Of a DNA stretch of 64,000 bases, positions 16,994-28,370 are shown in pieces. Location: assembly GCF_001413925.1 (NCBI RefSeq), contig NZ_LBMJ01000001.1, forward strand, positions 1,197,001 through 1,261,000, given 5' to 3'. The notes under the pieces were generated by a model. It was not told where the DNA came from. It made no database searches and saw only the letters and a program-made list of their open reading frames with translations. Made by a program: the position numbers and the translations under genes. Position 1 is the stretch's first letter, and every line of letters starts with the position of its first letter. This DNA is from Nonlabens sp. YIK11. GTDB taxonomy: Bacteria; Bacteroidota; Bacteroidia; Flavobacteriales; Flavobacteriaceae.

Positions 16994-17001
16994 TATATTT
17001 G
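16994..17001 (+). promoter_or_regulatory. TAnnTTTG -7 box for the mraZ/dcw operon
   Basis: TATATTTG, 29 bases before the mraZ ATG at 17031. It lies inside a longer open frame, which shows that the upstream start is not used. Confidence 0.75.
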
Positions 17002-17030
17002 ATTACATAAGCCGCAGATCCAGCTTTTTA

Positions 17031-17498
17031 ATGAATCATTTTATAGGAACATACGAGTGCAAAGCAGACGCCAAAGGGCGTTTCATGATGCCCGTCGCCA
17101 TCAAGAAGCAGTTGCTTCCCATGCTGGACGATGGCTTTGTGATACGCAGGTCTGTGTTCCAGCCTTGTCTTGAACTGTATCCCATGAGTGAATGGAATGC
17201 CGTGATGGAAAAAATAGGCAAGCTCAACAGGTTCAATAAAAAGCATAATGATTTCATACGCCGTTTTACGGCAGGCGTCAAGATGGTAGAAGTGGATGGT
17301 AACGGTAGGTTGTTGATTCCCAGTGACCTTAAAGCCATTGCTGGAATTACCAAGGATTTGACCATCGCCAGTGCTGTGAACATCATTGAAATCTGGGATA
17401 AAGACAAATACGAGAATGCCATTGACGAGTCTGCACTAGACTTTGCAGATCTCGCACAAGAAGTAATGGGAGATGACACAAATGACCTCTTATCATGA
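17031..17498 (+). CDS. mraZ: Transcriptional regulator MraZ
   Basis: 155 residues from ATG 17031 (MNHFIGTYECKADAKGR). The longer frame would begin within the operator. Two SpoVT/AbrB-like repeats are visible: GTYECKADAKGRFMMP (about 5-20) and KMVEVDGNGRLLIPSDL (about 80-97). MraZ is a DNA-binding ring that represses the dcw operon. rsmH overlaps its 3' end by 26 bases (GTP-independent coupling by overlap). Confidence 0.96.
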   Translation: MNHFIGTYECKADAKGRFMMPVAIKKQLLPMLDDGFVIRRSVFQPCLELYPMSEWNAVMEKIGKLNRFNKKHNDFIRRFTAGVKMVEVDGNGRLLIPSDLKAIAGITKDLTIASAVNIIEIWDKDKYENAIDESALDFADLAQEVMGDDTNDLLS

Positions 17499-18390
17499 TC
17501 CAGTCCTCTTGAAGGAATCTGTTGATGGACTCGATATAAAGCCAGACGGTGTTTATGTCGATGTTACTTATGGTGGTGGCGGTCATTCCAGAGAAATCCT
17601 GAAAAGATTAGGTCCTGACGGTAAGTTATATGGATTTGATCAAGATCCAGATGCGCTGGCAAACATCATTGATGATGATAGATTTGAGCTCATTCCCGAG
17701 AATTTTAGATACATCAAGAGATTCTTAAGGTTGCACGGCCATAAAAAAGTCGACGGTATCCTGGCAGATCTAGGTGTGAGTTCGCACCAATTCAATGAGG
17801 CCAGCAGAGGTTTTTCCACACGATTTGATGCACGACTCGATATGCGTATGAATCAAAAAGCGACCGTGGATGCCGTAAGTATTGTCAATGATTATGACGA
17901 GCAAGAACTGCGTCGCATTTTTAAGGAATACGGTGAATTGCGCAACGCACCACGCATCGCGCGTGAGATTGTAGCAGCGCGCAAAACCAAAAGCATTCAA
18001 ACCGTTCAGGATCTCAAGGATATTTGTGCGCCACTAGTTCCTGCAAGAATAGAGAATAAACAAATGGCTCAAGTTTTTCAAGCCATACGTATAGAGGTGA
18101 ATCAAGAAATGGATGTGCTTCATGAGTTTTTGGAGCAGTGCAAGGATTTGTTGGAGCCTGGTGGCAGACTAAGCGTAATTTCTTACCACTCATTAGAGGA
18201 TCGACCAGTAAAAAGATTCATACGCAATGGTCTTTTTGAAGGTGAGCCAGAAAAGGATGTGTACGGTCGTGTAAGTGTACCCTTTAAAAAAGTAGGCAAC
18301 CTGATCGTGCCCAGCAAAGAAGAATTGAAACAAAACAGCCGTGCTCGCAGTGCAAAACTGCGCATCGCAGAACGAATGGAACAGGAATAA
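17473..18390 (+). CDS. rsmH: 16S rRNA m4C1402 methyltransferase RsmH
   Basis: 305 residues. The SAM-binding motif VDVTYGGGGHSREIL is at about 28-42. LADLGVSSHQFNEASRGFS and the C-terminal ISYHSLEDRPVKRF are family hallmarks. It methylates C1402 in the 30S P site. It overlaps mraZ and precedes ftsL, the standard dcw order. A second in-frame ATG three codons in is also possible. Confidence 0.97.
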   Translation: MTQMTSYHDPVLLKESVDGLDIKPDGVYVDVTYGGGGHSREILKRLGPDGKLYGFDQDPDALANIIDDDRFELIPENFRYIKRFLRLHGHKKVDGILADLGVSSHQFNEASRGFSTRFDARLDMRMNQKATVDAVSIVNDYDEQELRRIFKEYGELRNAPRIAREIVAARKTKSIQTVQDLKDICAPLVPARIENKQMAQVFQAIRIEVNQEMDVLHEFLEQCKDLLEPGGRLSVISYHSLEDRPVKRFIRNGLFEGEPEKDVYGRVSVPFKKVGNLIVPSKEELKQNSRARSAKLRIAERMEQE

Positions 18391-18391
18391 T

Positions 18392-18718
18392 ATGGCAGCA
18401 CAATTCTATGACATATTACGCGGCAATTTTCTAACCAATAGGGATGCGCTCAAGAACTGGAAATTCATCTTGTTCGTGACCGGTCTCGCATTGATCATGA
18501 TTTATACGGGTCACAACTTTGAGAGCAAAGTGCATTACATAGGCCAGCTCAATGATGAGGTGAGCGAGTTGCGCAGCCAGTATGTTGATGGCCAGCGACA
18601 ATTGATGTTTCTTCAAATGGAGAGCACTGTGGCCAGCAGGCTCAAGGAAACCGGTATCGCTCCAGCAAAAGAGCCGCCTTACAAACTCATTATAAACACG
18701 TCTCATGGCAACGACTGA
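18392..18718 (+). CDS. ftsL: FtsL-like division protein
   Basis: 108 residues from ATG 18392; the upstream frame overlaps rsmH and is not needed. A short cytoplasmic N-terminus precedes one membrane helix (FILFVTGLALIMIYTG, about 28-44) and a periplasmic coiled coil (IGQLNDEVSELRSQYVDGQRQ). This is the FtsL layout and the position between rsmH and ftsI is conserved, although sequence conservation is low. The protein links FtsB/FtsQ to FtsW-FtsI. It overlaps ftsI by 14 bases. Confidence 0.88.
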   Translation: MAAQFYDILRGNFLTNRDALKNWKFILFVTGLALIMIYTGHNFESKVHYIGQLNDEVSELRSQYVDGQRQLMFLQMESTVASRLKETGIAPAKEPPYKLIINTSHGND

Positions 18719-20684
18719 TAAGAACATATTGCATAGGGTATATGCCGTGAGCATCTTCTTTGCCGTGGTAGCGATCGCTATTGTGGCCCAAATCGTTCGT
18801 ATTCAGTTTTTTGAAGGCGATGCCTATCGTGCCAAAGCCGAAGAGCGCATCTTCCGCAATCAAATGGTAGAGGCAAACCGTGGTAATCTATATGATTCCA
18901 ATGGTCAACTTTTGGCGACCTCGATCACTAAATATGACATCCGTTTTGATGCCGTTGCTCCTAGTCAAAAGGATTTTAATAGTGAGATAGAGCCTTTGGC
19001 GAGTTCGCTTTCGCGAAAGCTGAACAAACCTAAATCCTATTTCTTAACCAAATTCAGAAAGGCGAGAACCAATAACTCCAGATACCTGCACATCATAGAC
19101 GACATCAATTATAACGACTTGATGGAGTTGAAGAGTTTCCCGTTGTTCAAGCGTGGTGCCAATCGTGGCGGTTTGATTGTAGAGCCACATGTAGAGCGTG
19201 AATATCCGCTTGGAAAAATGGCAGAACGTCTTGTGGGTTATGATGAGGTCGGTAAACCTAGAGTTGGGTTGGAAGGTGCCTACCGCAACTTTTTGAAAGG
19301 TGAAAACGGTTCCCGATTGGAACAAAAAATATCAGGCAACCAGTGGAAACCTATCAACAACGTCAATGAGATTGAGCCTAAGGATGGACTAGACGTTTAC
19401 ACAACCATCGATGTAAACATGCAAGACGTGGCGCACCATGCGTTGCTTGAGCAGTTGGAATATTTTGAGGCAGATCATGGTACTGCAGTCGTGATGGAAA
19501 CCGCGACTGGCGAGATCAAAGCCTTGTCAAATCTAGGCCGCTCGTCTGATGGTAAGTATTTTGAGAAACGCAATTATGCACTTTGGGAATCTCACGAGCC
19601 TGGATCGACCTTCAAATTAATGAGTGTGATTGCTGCTCTTGAAGATAAAGTGATTGATACCAGTACCGTTTTTGATACCCAAAACGGGAAAATTTCCTAT
19701 TATGGTCGCAATGTGCGCGACTCAAAATATGGTGGTTACGGTAAGATCAGTGTTGCGAGAGCTTTTGAATTGAGCTCCAATACAGCATTGGTCCAAATGG
19801 TTCAGGATAACTATGGTAATGATCCTGAAAAGTATGTCGACCGCTTGTATAGCATGAATCTTAATGATAAGCTCAACCTGCCCATTATTGGTGAAGGGAA
19901 GCCTATGATTCCACATCCAGATGATGAGAATTGGAGTGGCTTGTCGCTGCCCTGGATGGGATTTGGTTATGGTGTGCGTTTAACGCCTCTACAAACCTTG
20001 ACCTTCTATAATGCTGTGGCTAATAACGGTGTGATGGTCAAGCCTCGCTTGATCAAGGAAGTTAGGTCTAAGGATAAGATGATTGAGAAATACGATCGCG
20101 AGATCATCAATCCATCCATTTGCAGTCAAGAGACAATCGACAAGGTAAAGGTCATGATGGAAAATGTGGTCAAGCGCGGTACCGCAGACAATTTATATAG
20201 CAGCCGTTTTTCCATGGCTGGTAAAACTGGAACCTGTCAAACCGAATACTGGAAAGGCAGCGGTAACTATATCGCCTCTTTTGCAGGGTACTTTCCAGCG
20301 GATAAGCCCAAATACAGCTGTATAGTGGTAATTCATAAACCAAACACATCCAAAGGTTATTACGGGAACATCGTCGCAGGACCGGTTTTCAAAAAAATCG
20401 CCCAGAAAATCTACGCCAGCAATCCACAAGCTGATGAGGTCGAGCTACCCAACAGCGTTCCTACTAAAATCCAGAACAGCTTAAAGTCCTACTATACCAA
20501 GGCACAAAAAACCTCGAAAGATCTACCAGATTTAAGAGGCATGGATGCCATGGATGCGATTGCCATTATTGAAAATATGGGCGCTAAAGTAAAAATTGTT
20601 GGCGCAGGTAAAGTCAAGTCTCAAAGTATTAAGCCTGGAACCAAGATCAATACGTCTCATCAAGTAATCCTGACGCTATCATGA
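18705..20684 (+). CDS. ftsI: Division transpeptidase FtsI (PBP3) with PASTA domain
   Basis: 659 residues. One N-terminal membrane helix (about 10-32), the pedestal domain, then the transpeptidase: active-site SxxK motif as STFK near 306, SSN near 366, and KTG near 508. A C-terminal PASTA domain (about 600-659) begins at LPDLRGMDAMDAIAIIENMG; such a tail is usual in Bacteroidota. It cross-links septal peptidoglycan. It overlaps murE by 4 bases. The sequence SSLSRKL in the pedestal is encoded by a near copy of the palindrome. Confidence 0.96.
   Translation: MATTDKNILHRVYAVSIFFAVVAIAIVAQIVRIQFFEGDAYRAKAEERIFRNQMVEANRGNLYDSNGQLLATSITKYDIRFDAVAPSQKDFNSEIEPLASSLSRKLNKPKSYFLTKFRKARTNNSRYLHIIDDINYNDLMELKSFPLFKRGANRGGLIVEPHVEREYPLGKMAERLVGYDEVGKPRVGLEGAYRNFLKGENGSRLEQKISGNQWKPINNVNEIEPKDGLDVYTTIDVNMQDVAHHALLEQLEYFEADHGTAVVMETATGEIKALSNLGRSSDGKYFEKRNYALWESHEPGSTFKLMSVIAALEDKVIDTSTVFDTQNGKISYYGRNVRDSKYGGYGKISVARAFELSSNTALVQMVQDNYGNDPEKYVDRLYSMNLNDKLNLPIIGEGKPMIPHPDDENWSGLSLPWMGFGYGVRLTPLQTLTFYNAVANNGVMVKPRLIKEVRSKDKMIEKYDREIINPSICSQETIDKVKVMMENVVKRGTADNLYSSRFSMAGKTGTCQTEYWKGSGNYIASFAGYFPADKPKYSCIVVIHKPNTSKGYYGNIVAGPVFKKIAQKIYASNPQADEVELPNSVPTKIQNSLKSYYTKAQKTSKDLPDLRGMDAMDAIAIIENMGAKVKIVGAGKVKSQSIKPGTKINTSHQVILTLS
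19006..19021. repeat. Palindrome near-copy 7 (coding, ftsI)
   Basis: CGCTTTCGCGAAAGCT, last base off consensus, read as LSRK within FtsI. Confidence 0.88.
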
Positions 20685-22147
20685 AAATACTAAGAGACAT
20701 ATTGTATAAAGTAAGACTGGATACGGTAATAGGATCTACTGATCTTAAGGTAAATCATATTCACTTTGATTCCCGTAAGGTCAAGAACGGCGACGTGTTT
20801 ATAACTCTCAAGGGAACGGTAAGTGATGGTCATGATTTTATAGACAAGGCTATTGAGTTAGGTGCAAAGGCAATCGTAGTAGAAGATATCCCTGTTGACA
20901 AGAAAGAAAACGTAACTTATGTAGTGGTTGAAAATTCTCATGAAGCACTCGCTTTGATGGCGGCAAACTACTACGAGAATCCTTCAAGAGATCTCAAGCT
21001 CATTGGAGTTACAGGAACAAATGGTAAAACGACAACAACCAGTTTGCTGTACCAACTCTTTAAAAACTTGGGATACAAAACTGGGCTTATTTCTACGGTA
21101 GAAATTTTGATCAACGGTAAATCCATCCCAACAAAGCACACGACTCCAGATCCTCTCACAATCAACGATCATCTTGCTGCCATGCGAGATGCTGGTGTGG
21201 ATTATTGTTTTATGGAAGTGAGCAGTCATGGTATCGCACAGGAGCGTGTGGCAGGATTGCATTTTGCAGGTGGTATTTTTACCAACCTATCTCACGACCA
21301 CCTAGATTATCACGCCACGTTTGCAGAATATCGCGATGTCAAAAAGAGGTTCTTTGACGGCTTGCCTGCAGGTTCTTTTGCTCTTTATAACAAAGATGAC
21401 AAAAATGGACCTATCATGGTTCAGAATACTAAGGCTAGAAAACTAGGCTACGCTTTAAAAACCTATACAGATTACCAAGCCAATGTGCTCGAAAATCAAT
21501 TTGGTGGCTTGCTGTTAAAAGTCAATGGTCACGAGTTATGGACTAAGATGATTGGTGAGTTCAATGCCTATAATGTGCTAGCGATTTATGCATGCGCTAT
21601 AGAATTGGGATTGGAAGAAATGGAAGTTCTTGAGGCCATATCAAAATTGGATGGTGTTTCTGGAAGGTTTCAATATTTCACGACTGTAAAGGATAAGATC
21701 ACTGCTATAGTAGATTACGCACACACTCCAGATGCTCTTAAAAATGTACTGGAAACCATTAACAGCATACGTACCAAAAACGAAAAGGTCATTACGGTAG
21801 TAGGTTGCGGTGGCGATAGAGATCGCACCAAACGACCCATTATGGCAAATGTCGCTACTACATTGAGCGATATGGTCATCCTAACCAGCGATAATCCCAG
21901 AACTGAAGATCCACAAGCGATTTTGAAAGAAATGGAAGCTGGCGTGGAACCACAGAATTATAAGAAGGCCATCACCATTGCAGATCGTGAGCAAGCCATC
22001 AAGACAGCGGCCAATATGGCGAAACCTCAAGACATCATATTAATCGCAGGAAAAGGCCATGAAACCTATCAGGAGATCAATGGCGTGCGTCATGACTTTG
22101 ATGATCGCCTTAAGATTACAACCATCCTCAAAAACCTTGATAAATAA
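20681..22147 (+). CDS. murE: UDP-MurNAc-tripeptide synthetase MurE
   Basis: 488 residues. The ATP loop GTNGKTTTT is at about 110-118. HDHLDYH in the central domain and DNPR (in SDNPRTEDP, about 409) in the C-terminal domain are clear; DNPR is the meso-diaminopimelate-recognition motif, so this is the DAP-adding form. Overlaps ftsI (4 bases) and mraY (1 base). Confidence 0.97.
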   Translation: MKILRDILYKVRLDTVIGSTDLKVNHIHFDSRKVKNGDVFITLKGTVSDGHDFIDKAIELGAKAIVVEDIPVDKKENVTYVVVENSHEALALMAANYYENPSRDLKLIGVTGTNGKTTTTSLLYQLFKNLGYKTGLISTVEILINGKSIPTKHTTPDPLTINDHLAAMRDAGVDYCFMEVSSHGIAQERVAGLHFAGGIFTNLSHDHLDYHATFAEYRDVKKRFFDGLPAGSFALYNKDDKNGPIMVQNTKARKLGYALKTYTDYQANVLENQFGGLLLKVNGHELWTKMIGEFNAYNVLAIYACAIELGLEEMEVLEAISKLDGVSGRFQYFTTVKDKITAIVDYAHTPDALKNVLETINSIRTKNEKVITVVGCGGDRDRTKRPIMANVATTLSDMVILTSDNPRTEDPQAILKEMEAGVEPQNYKKAITIADREQAIKTAANMAKPQDIILIAGKGHETYQEINGVRHDFDDRLKITTILKNLDK

Positions 22148-23379
22148 TGCTGTACTATCTATTTCAATATTTGGAGAGTGAGTTTCAAATGCCTGGTGCA
22201 TCCTTGTTTGGATTCATCACATTTAGATCAGCACTAGCATTTGTTTTCTCATTAGGTTTCTCCACCATTTACGGTAAACGTATCATCAATTATCTACAAA
22301 GAAAACAGGTAGGTGAAAGCGTACGCGATTTAGGTCTGGAAGGTCAGGCTCAAAAAGCAGGAACACCTACCATGGGTGGCGTCATCATTATTTTAGGTAC
22401 GTTGATTCCGGCTTTGTTGTTATGTCAACTGGACAACATTTATGTAATCATGCTATTGATCACAACCGTCTGGATGGGTTGTATAGGTTTTACAGACGAT
22501 TACATCAAGATATTCAAAAAGGACAAAGGCGGTCTTAAAGGCTGGTTCAAGGTTATTGGTCAGGTAGGTTTAGGCCTGATTATAGGTGCGATCATGTTTT
22601 TTAATGAAGACGTTACAATCAAAGAGGAATTGGTAAACCCAGTAAATTCTCAAGAGTTAATTACCCAGAATTCATTGGCAGAATTTGGTCCAGCAGTGCA
22701 CTCTACTAAAACTACCATTCCTTTTGTGAAAGAGAATGAGTTTGATTACGAATCATTAGTCACTTGGATCGATCCAGATCTAGCACCTTTTGCATGGTTG
22801 ATCTTTATTCCTATTGTCATATTTATCGTTACTGCCGTATCAAACGGTGCTAATCTCACTGATGGTATCGATGGATTAGCCGCTGGAACCAGTGCTATTG
22901 TCGTGGTCACGTTGGCATTGTTTGCGTGGATTTCAGGAAACATCGTTTTTGCAGATTATCTCAATGTTATGTACATCCCTAATTCTGGAGAAATGGTGGT
23001 GTTTATTACCGCATTCGCTGGAGCGTTGGTTGGGTTTTTATGGTACAACACATTTCCGGCGCAAGTATTCATGGGCGATACCGGTAGCCTCACCATAGGT
23101 GGTGTTATCGCTGTACTTGCCATAGCAACTCGCAAGGAACTCTTGATCCCGATTTTGTGCGGTGTATTCATCATGGAAAACCTTTCGGTAGTCATGCAGG
23201 TTAGCTGGTTCAAGTACACCAGGCAAAAATTTGGTGAAGGACGCCGCATCTTTTTGATGTCGCCACTGCATCACCACTATCAAAAAAGAGGTTTCCATGA
23301 ATCTAAAATCGTTGTGCGATTCTGGATCGTCGGTATTCTACTCGCCATCATATCCATCGTCACACTCAAGGTACGTTAA
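22147..23379 (+). CDS. mraY: Phospho-N-acetylmuramoyl-pentapeptide transferase MraY
   Basis: 410 residues, longer than the 320-360 of many bacteria because of an insertion in a loop around 155-205, as is usual in Bacteroidota. About ten membrane helices. Catalytic motifs: [13 protein letters not shown] (about 117), [10 protein letters not shown] (about 237), GDTGSL (about 309) and [11 protein letters not shown] (about 370). It makes lipid I at the inner membrane. Confidence 0.97.
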   Translation: MLYYLFQYLESEFQMPGASLFGFITFRSALAFVFSLGFSTIYGKRIINYLQRKQVGESVRDLGLEGQAQKAGTPTMGGVIIILGTLIPALLLCQLDNIYVIMLLITTVWMGCIGFTDDYIKIFKKDKGGLKGWFKVIGQVGLGLIIGAIMFFNEDVTIKEELVNPVNSQELITQNSLAEFGPAVHSTKTTIPFVKENEFDYESLVTWIDPDLAPFAWLIFIPIVIFIVTAVSNGANLTDGIDGLAAGTSAIVVVTLALFAWISGNIVFADYLNVMYIPNSGEMVVFITAFAGALVGFLWYNTFPAQVFMGDTGSLTIGGVIAVLAIATRKELLIPILCGVFIMENLSVVMQVSWFKYTRQKFGEGRRIFLMSPLHHHYQKRGFHESKIVVRFWIVGILLAIISIVTLKVR

Positions 23380-24740
23380 TGACACAGGAGAAATTCACAT
23401 ATAATTTTTCTAACATCGTCATTCTAGGCGGTGGCATTAGCGGCATGGGCGCGGCATTGCTGGCGGCTAGTCGTGGCTATAAGGTCTTTTTGAGCAATAG
23501 GGATGAATTGAGTGACGCTTTCGCGAAAGCGTTACAAACCCACAACATTCCTTACGAGACAGGTGCTCATACACTTGAAAAAATCCTTGCTGCAAGTCTA
23601 ATTGTGAAAAGTCCCGGCATTCCAGATACGGCCGTAATCATTCAGAAAGCCACTAAAGCTAGAATTCCCGTGATTTCTGAAATTGAATTTGCCGCAGAAC
23701 ATTCTGACGAAACCATCGTAGCCGTAACAGGCAGCAATGGAAAAACAACCGTTACCAGTCTACTGGGACATCTATTCACTCAAGCGGGAATGGATCATAC
23801 CATGGGCGGCAACATAGGCAAAAGTTTTGCCCAACAAGTCACCGAATCGCCCGCTGAGGTGCGTTTAATTGAAGTAAGTAGTTTCCAACTGGACGGTATC
23901 AATAATTTTAAGCCTAAGGTCGCTGTATTGCTTAATGTGACGCCAGACCATCTAGATCGTTATGACTACAAATTTGAAAATTATCTGGCTTCAAAAATGC
24001 GCATCGCCATGAACCAGGATCAAGATGATTATCTGGTGTACAATGCAGACGATGAAGCTATAGTTCAGGCTTTAAAAACAACCCCAATAAGATCCACACT
24101 GGTTCCATTCTCGATGACAAAAGAATTGGAATATGGTGCATCACTCATAAACAACACAATTAAGATCGCCATCGATCAAACCCCATTTACTATGCCATTA
24201 GAACAACTTTCCCTCAAGGGACAACACAACACTGCAAATGCTATGGCTGCTGCTACCACCGCAAAACTTTTGAAGATACGTAAAGAGACGATCAGACAAA
24301 GTATGCAATCTTTTCAAGGTGTGGAGCACAGGCTAGAGCAAGTGCTTAAAATCAACAAGGTTCAATATATCAATGACTCTAAGGCCACTAACGTTAATGC
24401 TACATTTTATGCTTTGGACAGTATGGAACAGCCCACAGTTTGGATTGTTGGCGGCGTGGATAAGGGCAACGATTACTCACAACTGTACCATCTAGTCAAC
24501 AAGCATGTCAAAGCGATCGTTTGCCTAGGTGTCGATAATTCTAAAATAGTAGAAGCTTTTGGTAGCTGTGTAGAGCAAATGGTAGAAACCAACTCCATGG
24601 AAGATGCCGTGCGAGTGGCCTATAAATTGGCCAACGCAGGCGATACCGTATTGCTAAGTCCAGCCTGTGCGAGTTTTGACTTGTTTGACAATTATGAGGA
24701 TCGTGGCCGTCAATTTAAAAAAGCAGTAAGAGGATTATAA
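23379..24740 (+). CDS. murD: UDP-MurNAc-L-Ala D-Glu ligase MurD
   Basis: 453 residues. The nucleotide fold GGGISGMGAALLA is near the start, the ATP loop GSNGKTTV is near 118, and the later NDSKATN and SPACASFDLF(D) signature of MurD is near 330 and 425. It adds D-Glu to UDP-MurNAc-L-Ala. A perfect palindrome copy encodes AFAKA in its N-terminal domain. Overlaps mraY by one base; ftsW follows after one base. Confidence 0.97.
   Translation: MTQEKFTYNFSNIVILGGGISGMGAALLAASRGYKVFLSNRDELSDAFAKALQTHNIPYETGAHTLEKILAASLIVKSPGIPDTAVIIQKATKARIPVISEIEFAAEHSDETIVAVTGSNGKTTVTSLLGHLFTQAGMDHTMGGNIGKSFAQQVTESPAEVRLIEVSSFQLDGINNFKPKVAVLLNVTPDHLDRYDYKFENYLASKMRIAMNQDQDDYLVYNADDEAIVQALKTTPIRSTLVPFSMTKELEYGASLINNTIKIAIDQTPFTMPLEQLSLKGQHNTANAMAAATTAKLLKIRKETIRQSMQSFQGVEHRLEQVLKINKVQYINDSKATNVNATFYALDSMEQPTVWIVGGVDKGNDYSQLYHLVNKHVKAIVCLGVDNSKIVEAFGSCVEQMVETNSMEDAVRVAYKLANAGDTVLLSPACASFDLFDNYEDRGRQFKKAVRGL
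23516..23531. repeat. Palindrome CGCTTTCGCGAAAGCG, copy 8 (coding, murD)
   Basis: Perfect copy, read as AFAKA (LSDAFAKALQ) at about residue 47-51 of MurD. Confidence 0.95.
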
Positions 24741-24741
24741 T

Positions 24742-25941
24742 TTGAAGATCAAAGACTACATATCTGGCGATTCCTTTTTATGGGCACTGGTATTGATACT
24801 GGCGATATTTTCGTTTTTACCGGTATATAGTGCCAGTAGTAATTTGGCCTACCTCAATGGTGGTGAAGGGAATACGCTTAAATATGTGATCAAGCACTTT
24901 GCACATTTAGTTTTGGGATTGGGCATCGCTTATACCTTCCACAAAATACCCTATAATTATTTCAAGGGATTGAGTTTTATCATGCTTCCGATCGTGATTT
25001 TGCTACTCATATTCACTGCATTTCAAGGAACTGAAATGGATGGAGCAAACGCCAGTCGCTGGATTCAAATCCCGATTGTAGGTGTAGGATTCCAGACCAG
25101 TACGCTAGCCGCAGTGGTTTTAATGGTTTGGGTAGCTCGCTACCTTAATGCCATGAGGGAAAAGGTGATTGAATTCAAGAAATCGCTTTTGCCTTTGTGG
25201 TTGCCAGTAGGATTGATCTTGGCACTCATATTACCATCCAATTTCTCAACGACAGCGATATTGTTTTTAATGGTATTGCTAGTGTGTTTTATAGGCGGTT
25301 ATCCATGGAAATACTTATTAGCTATCGTTGGTAGCGGTCTATTGGTGTTGACCTTATTTATCATTACCGCAAAGGCTTTTCCAGACGCATTCCCTAATCG
25401 CGTCGACACATGGGTAAGTCGTATTGAAAGCTTCTCTGGTGACGGAACCTCAGATTCAGAATATCAGGTTGACAAGGCAAAAACAGCGATAGCAACTGGG
25501 TACGTTTGGGGACAAGGTCCCGGCAAAAGCCAGCAAAAACACTTTTTACCACAATCCAGCAGCGACTTTATTTATGCGATTATCATTGAAGAATTTGGTC
25601 TTATAGGTGGTGCCGTCGTGTTGCTGGTCTATATGCTGGTCTTATTCAGACTAGTGGTCATTGCCAATAAAGCTGATACCATTTTTGGAACCTTACTAGT
25701 CATAGGTGTTGGTTTTCCCATTGTTTTACAAGCATTGATCAATATGGCGGTAGCCGTGAATCTATTCCCAGTAACAGGGCAAACCTTACCGTTGATTTCC
25801 AGTGGTGGAACCTCCATCTGGATGACGTGTATGGCAATAGGAATTATTTTAAGCGTAAGTGCAAAAAGACAAGCTATAAAAGCTCAGGAAACTCCTGAGG
25901 AAGAATTGAACCCATTAGATGTATTGAGTGAAGCCTTGTAG
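24742..25941 (+). CDS. ftsW: Division SEDS glycosyltransferase FtsW
   Basis: 399 residues with a TTG start (24742) followed by [17 protein letters not shown]. Eight to ten membrane helices. The SEDS family segments are visible: [32 protein letters not shown], and the C-terminal [17 protein letters not shown]. It polymerises septal glycan with FtsI. murG starts inside its 3' end with a GTG. Confidence 0.95.
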   Translation: MKIKDYISGDSFLWALVLILAIFSFLPVYSASSNLAYLNGGEGNTLKYVIKHFAHLVLGLGIAYTFHKIPYNYFKGLSFIMLPIVILLLIFTAFQGTEMDGANASRWIQIPIVGVGFQTSTLAAVVLMVWVARYLNAMREKVIEFKKSLLPLWLPVGLILALILPSNFSTTAILFLMVLLVCFIGGYPWKYLLAIVGSGLLVLTLFIITAKAFPDAFPNRVDTWVSRIESFSGDGTSDSEYQVDKAKTAIATGYVWGQGPGKSQQKHFLPQSSSDFIYAIIIEEFGLIGGAVVLLVYMLVLFRLVVIANKADTIFGTLLVIGVGFPIVLQALINMAVAVNLFPVTGQTLPLISSGGTSIWMTCMAIGIILSVSAKRQAIKAQETPEEELNPLDVLSEAL

Positions 25942-27019
25942 AATCATCATATCTGGCGGTGGCACAGGTGGCCACATTTTCCCTGCGATCTCGATTGCAA
26001 ATGAATGCCGTCGTAGATGGCCCGATTGTGCTATTCTATTTGTAGGCGCTAACGACCGTATGGAAATGGAGAAAGTTCCAGCGGCCGGTTATGAAATCAA
26101 GGGTTTGTGGATAAGCGGTTTGCAAAGAAAGCTGTCTGCCAAAAATCTATCCTTTCCATTGAAGGTTGTGAAAAGCCTACTGGATGCCCGCAAGATTGTC
26201 AGTGAATTCAAGCCTGATGTCGCTATTGGAACTGGCGGTTATGCCAGTGGTCCGTTATTGTTTATGGCACATAAAAAAAGTGTACCAACTTTAATCCAAG
26301 AGCAAAATTCCTATGCAGGGATAACCAATAAACTACTTGCTAAGAAAGTGGATAAAGTTTGTGTGGCGAGCGATCACATGGAACGATTTTTCCCGAAAAA
26401 TAAAATAGTTTTTACTGGCAATCCGGTCCGTCGGGATCTTGTAGATCAAAAAACTTCAAAAGCTGAAGCATTACAACATTTCGGATTTGAGGATACTAAC
26501 AAAAAAACACTTTTAGTTTTAGGTGGCAGCCTAGGTGCCCACAGGATCAACCAATTGATTGAAAGTCAATTGGAGGAACTCCAGCAGGACACCCAAATCA
26601 TCTGGCAATGCGGGAAGCTGTACTATGATCAATATAAAAAACACGATGGCAACACGGTTAAGGTAAATGCTTTCTTGAACCGCATGGATCTGGCCTATGC
26701 TGCGGCAGATATTATAATTTCCCGTGCTGGCGCCGGTACGATATCAGAGTTGGCACTTATAGGCAAGCCCGTCATTTTTATACCATCGCCGCACGTCGCC
26801 GAAGATCACCAGACTAAAAACGCGCTCGCCATCCAGGATAAAGATGCGGCGCTCATGATAAGAGAACAGGAACTGGACGTTAATTTCCCGATGATCTGGA
26901 AGCAGCTTTCCAGTGATACAGCGTTACAGCAACGATTGTCTGCAAACCTCTCCAAACTCGCAAAACCCAATGCGACCGTAGAGATCGTCAACCATATTAA
27001 AGAACTCATTGATGCGTGA
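25928..27019 (+). CDS. murG: Lipid II-forming GlcNAc transferase MurG
   Basis: 363 residues, GTG start at 25928, overlapping ftsW by 14 bases. The N-terminal loop [12 protein letters not shown], the middle GTGGYASGP, and the C-terminal donor-binding [16 protein letters not shown] are all present. Membrane-associated, it converts lipid I to lipid II. Confidence 0.97.
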   Translation: MKPCRIIISGGGTGGHIFPAISIANECRRRWPDCAILFVGANDRMEMEKVPAAGYEIKGLWISGLQRKLSAKNLSFPLKVVKSLLDARKIVSEFKPDVAIGTGGYASGPLLFMAHKKSVPTLIQEQNSYAGITNKLLAKKVDKVCVASDHMERFFPKNKIVFTGNPVRRDLVDQKTSKAEALQHFGFEDTNKKTLLVLGGSLGAHRINQLIESQLEELQQDTQIIWQCGKLYYDQYKKHDGNTVKVNAFLNRMDLAYAAADIIISRAGAGTISELALIGKPVIFIPSPHVAEDHQTKNALAIQDKDAALMIREQELDVNFPMIWKQLSSDTALQQRLSANLSKLAKPNATVEIVNHIKELIDA

Positions 27020-28370
27020 TTTGAAAGACATAACCCATTTTTATTTCATCGGCATCGGCGGGATTGGGATGAGCGCGCTGGCGCGTTATCTGCACAAGCA
27101 AGGCAAGCAGGTTGCTGGTTATGACCGTATCGTCACGTCACTTTCAAAAAGATTGGAAGATGAAGGTATCGATATTCATTATCAAAGCAAATTTGATGAG
27201 ATCCCTTCGGCCTTCAAAAATCCCGAAACTGCACAGGTAGTGTACACGCCAGCCGTACCACAAACCTTTGATGAATTAGTTCGCTTTCGCGAAAGCGGAA
27301 TACCCATCACCAAACGTGCTCAATTGCTGGGACAGATTTCTAAAACCATGACTTGTCTGGCGATCGCTGGAACTCATGGGAAGACGACAACCAGTGCAAT
27401 TTTGGCGCATTTACTATATCAAAGCGACATTAAAACTACAGCCTTTCTGGGCGGAATTCTAGAAGGGTACAACACCAACTACCTCAATAGCGGTACCGAT
27501 GTTATGGTCGTTGAGGCAGATGAATTTGATAGGTCTTTTCTACAATTGGAGCCTAATGTGGCAGGTGTAACGGCTATTGATCCAGACCATTTGGACATTT
27601 ATGGAAACGAGGAAGAATTTAGAAAGGCTTTTGAAGAATTTGGTGCGCTAGTTCCTGAAGGTGCGTTGTTTATCAATGAATCTGTGAAGCTTTCTGGTAA
27701 TACCATCGGTTTTGATTCTGGCGATTATCACACCAGTCATTTGACCATCGTCGACGGCGCCTATTACTTCAATCTGGTAACTCCATCGGGAACCATAAAA
27801 AATTGGAGTTTGAGGTTGCCTGGAAGACATAATCTGGCAAACGCGATTTTAGCCGTTGCCATGGCTCTTGAATATGGTGCTGATCCTGAAAAACTTAAAA
27901 AAGCACTGGCCACATTCAAAGGTGTGGAACGCAGGTTTTCCTACAAGTTAGACACTGAAAAATTTGTCGTCATTGACGATTATGCGCATCACCCAACGGA
28001 AATCAATGCGGTGTATCAAGCCGTCGCTGAAATGTATCCTGATGGAGAATACACCGTCATTTTCCAGCCGCACTTGTACTCACGCACTAAGGATTTCATG
28101 GATGATTTTGCATCAAGTTTATCGCAATTTCACAAGGTAGGTATACTTAACATTTATGCTGCAAGAGAAGAGCCTATGGAAGGTGTCCATGCTGCAGTGC
28201 TATGTGATTTAATTCGTAATCAGGAACAATCGCCACACATGACGACCTTGCTGGAAAAGGAAGATATAGCAGAGTTTGTAAAAGAAATGGGTAATAGGAT
28301 AGTGCTGTTACTGGGAGCTGGTGATATAGGAGCCGAAGTGGAACGAGTAGTTAAAGAATTGGCACGATGA
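27009..28370 (+). CDS. murC: UDP-MurNAc-L-alanine ligase MurC
   Basis: 453 residues. The N-terminal [11 protein letters not shown] and the ATP loop GTHGKTTTS (about 122) are present, as is [10 protein letters not shown] near 318 and PHLYSRTKD. It attaches L-Ala to UDP-MurNAc. No ddl or murF gene follows it, in line with Bacteroidota clusters. A palindrome copy is read as RFRES in [11 protein letters not shown], where related MurC proteins also have an Arg-Glu loop. Confidence 0.97.
   Translation: MMRDLKDITHFYFIGIGGIGMSALARYLHKQGKQVAGYDRIVTSLSKRLEDEGIDIHYQSKFDEIPSAFKNPETAQVVYTPAVPQTFDELVRFRESGIPITKRAQLLGQISKTMTCLAIAGTHGKTTTSAILAHLLYQSDIKTTAFLGGILEGYNTNYLNSGTDVMVVEADEFDRSFLQLEPNVAGVTAIDPDHLDIYGNEEEFRKAFEEFGALVPEGALFINESVKLSGNTIGFDSGDYHTSHLTIVDGAYYFNLVTPSGTIKNWSLRLPGRHNLANAILAVAMALEYGADPEKLKKALATFKGVERRFSYKLDTEKFVVIDDYAHHPTEINAVYQAVAEMYPDGEYTVIFQPHLYSRTKDFMDDFASSLSQFHKVGILNIYAAREEPMEGVHAAVLCDLIRNQEQSPHMTTLLEKEDIAEFVKEMGNRIVLLLGAGDIGAEVERVVKELAR
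27282..27297. repeat. Palindrome CGCTTTCGCGAAAGCG, copy 9 (coding, murC)
   Basis: Perfect copy, read as RFRES, the third possible frame of the repeat. Confidence 0.95.

Noticed and set aside
16968..17030. Longer mraZ start
   Set aside because: It would start inside the MraZ operator and include the -7 box.
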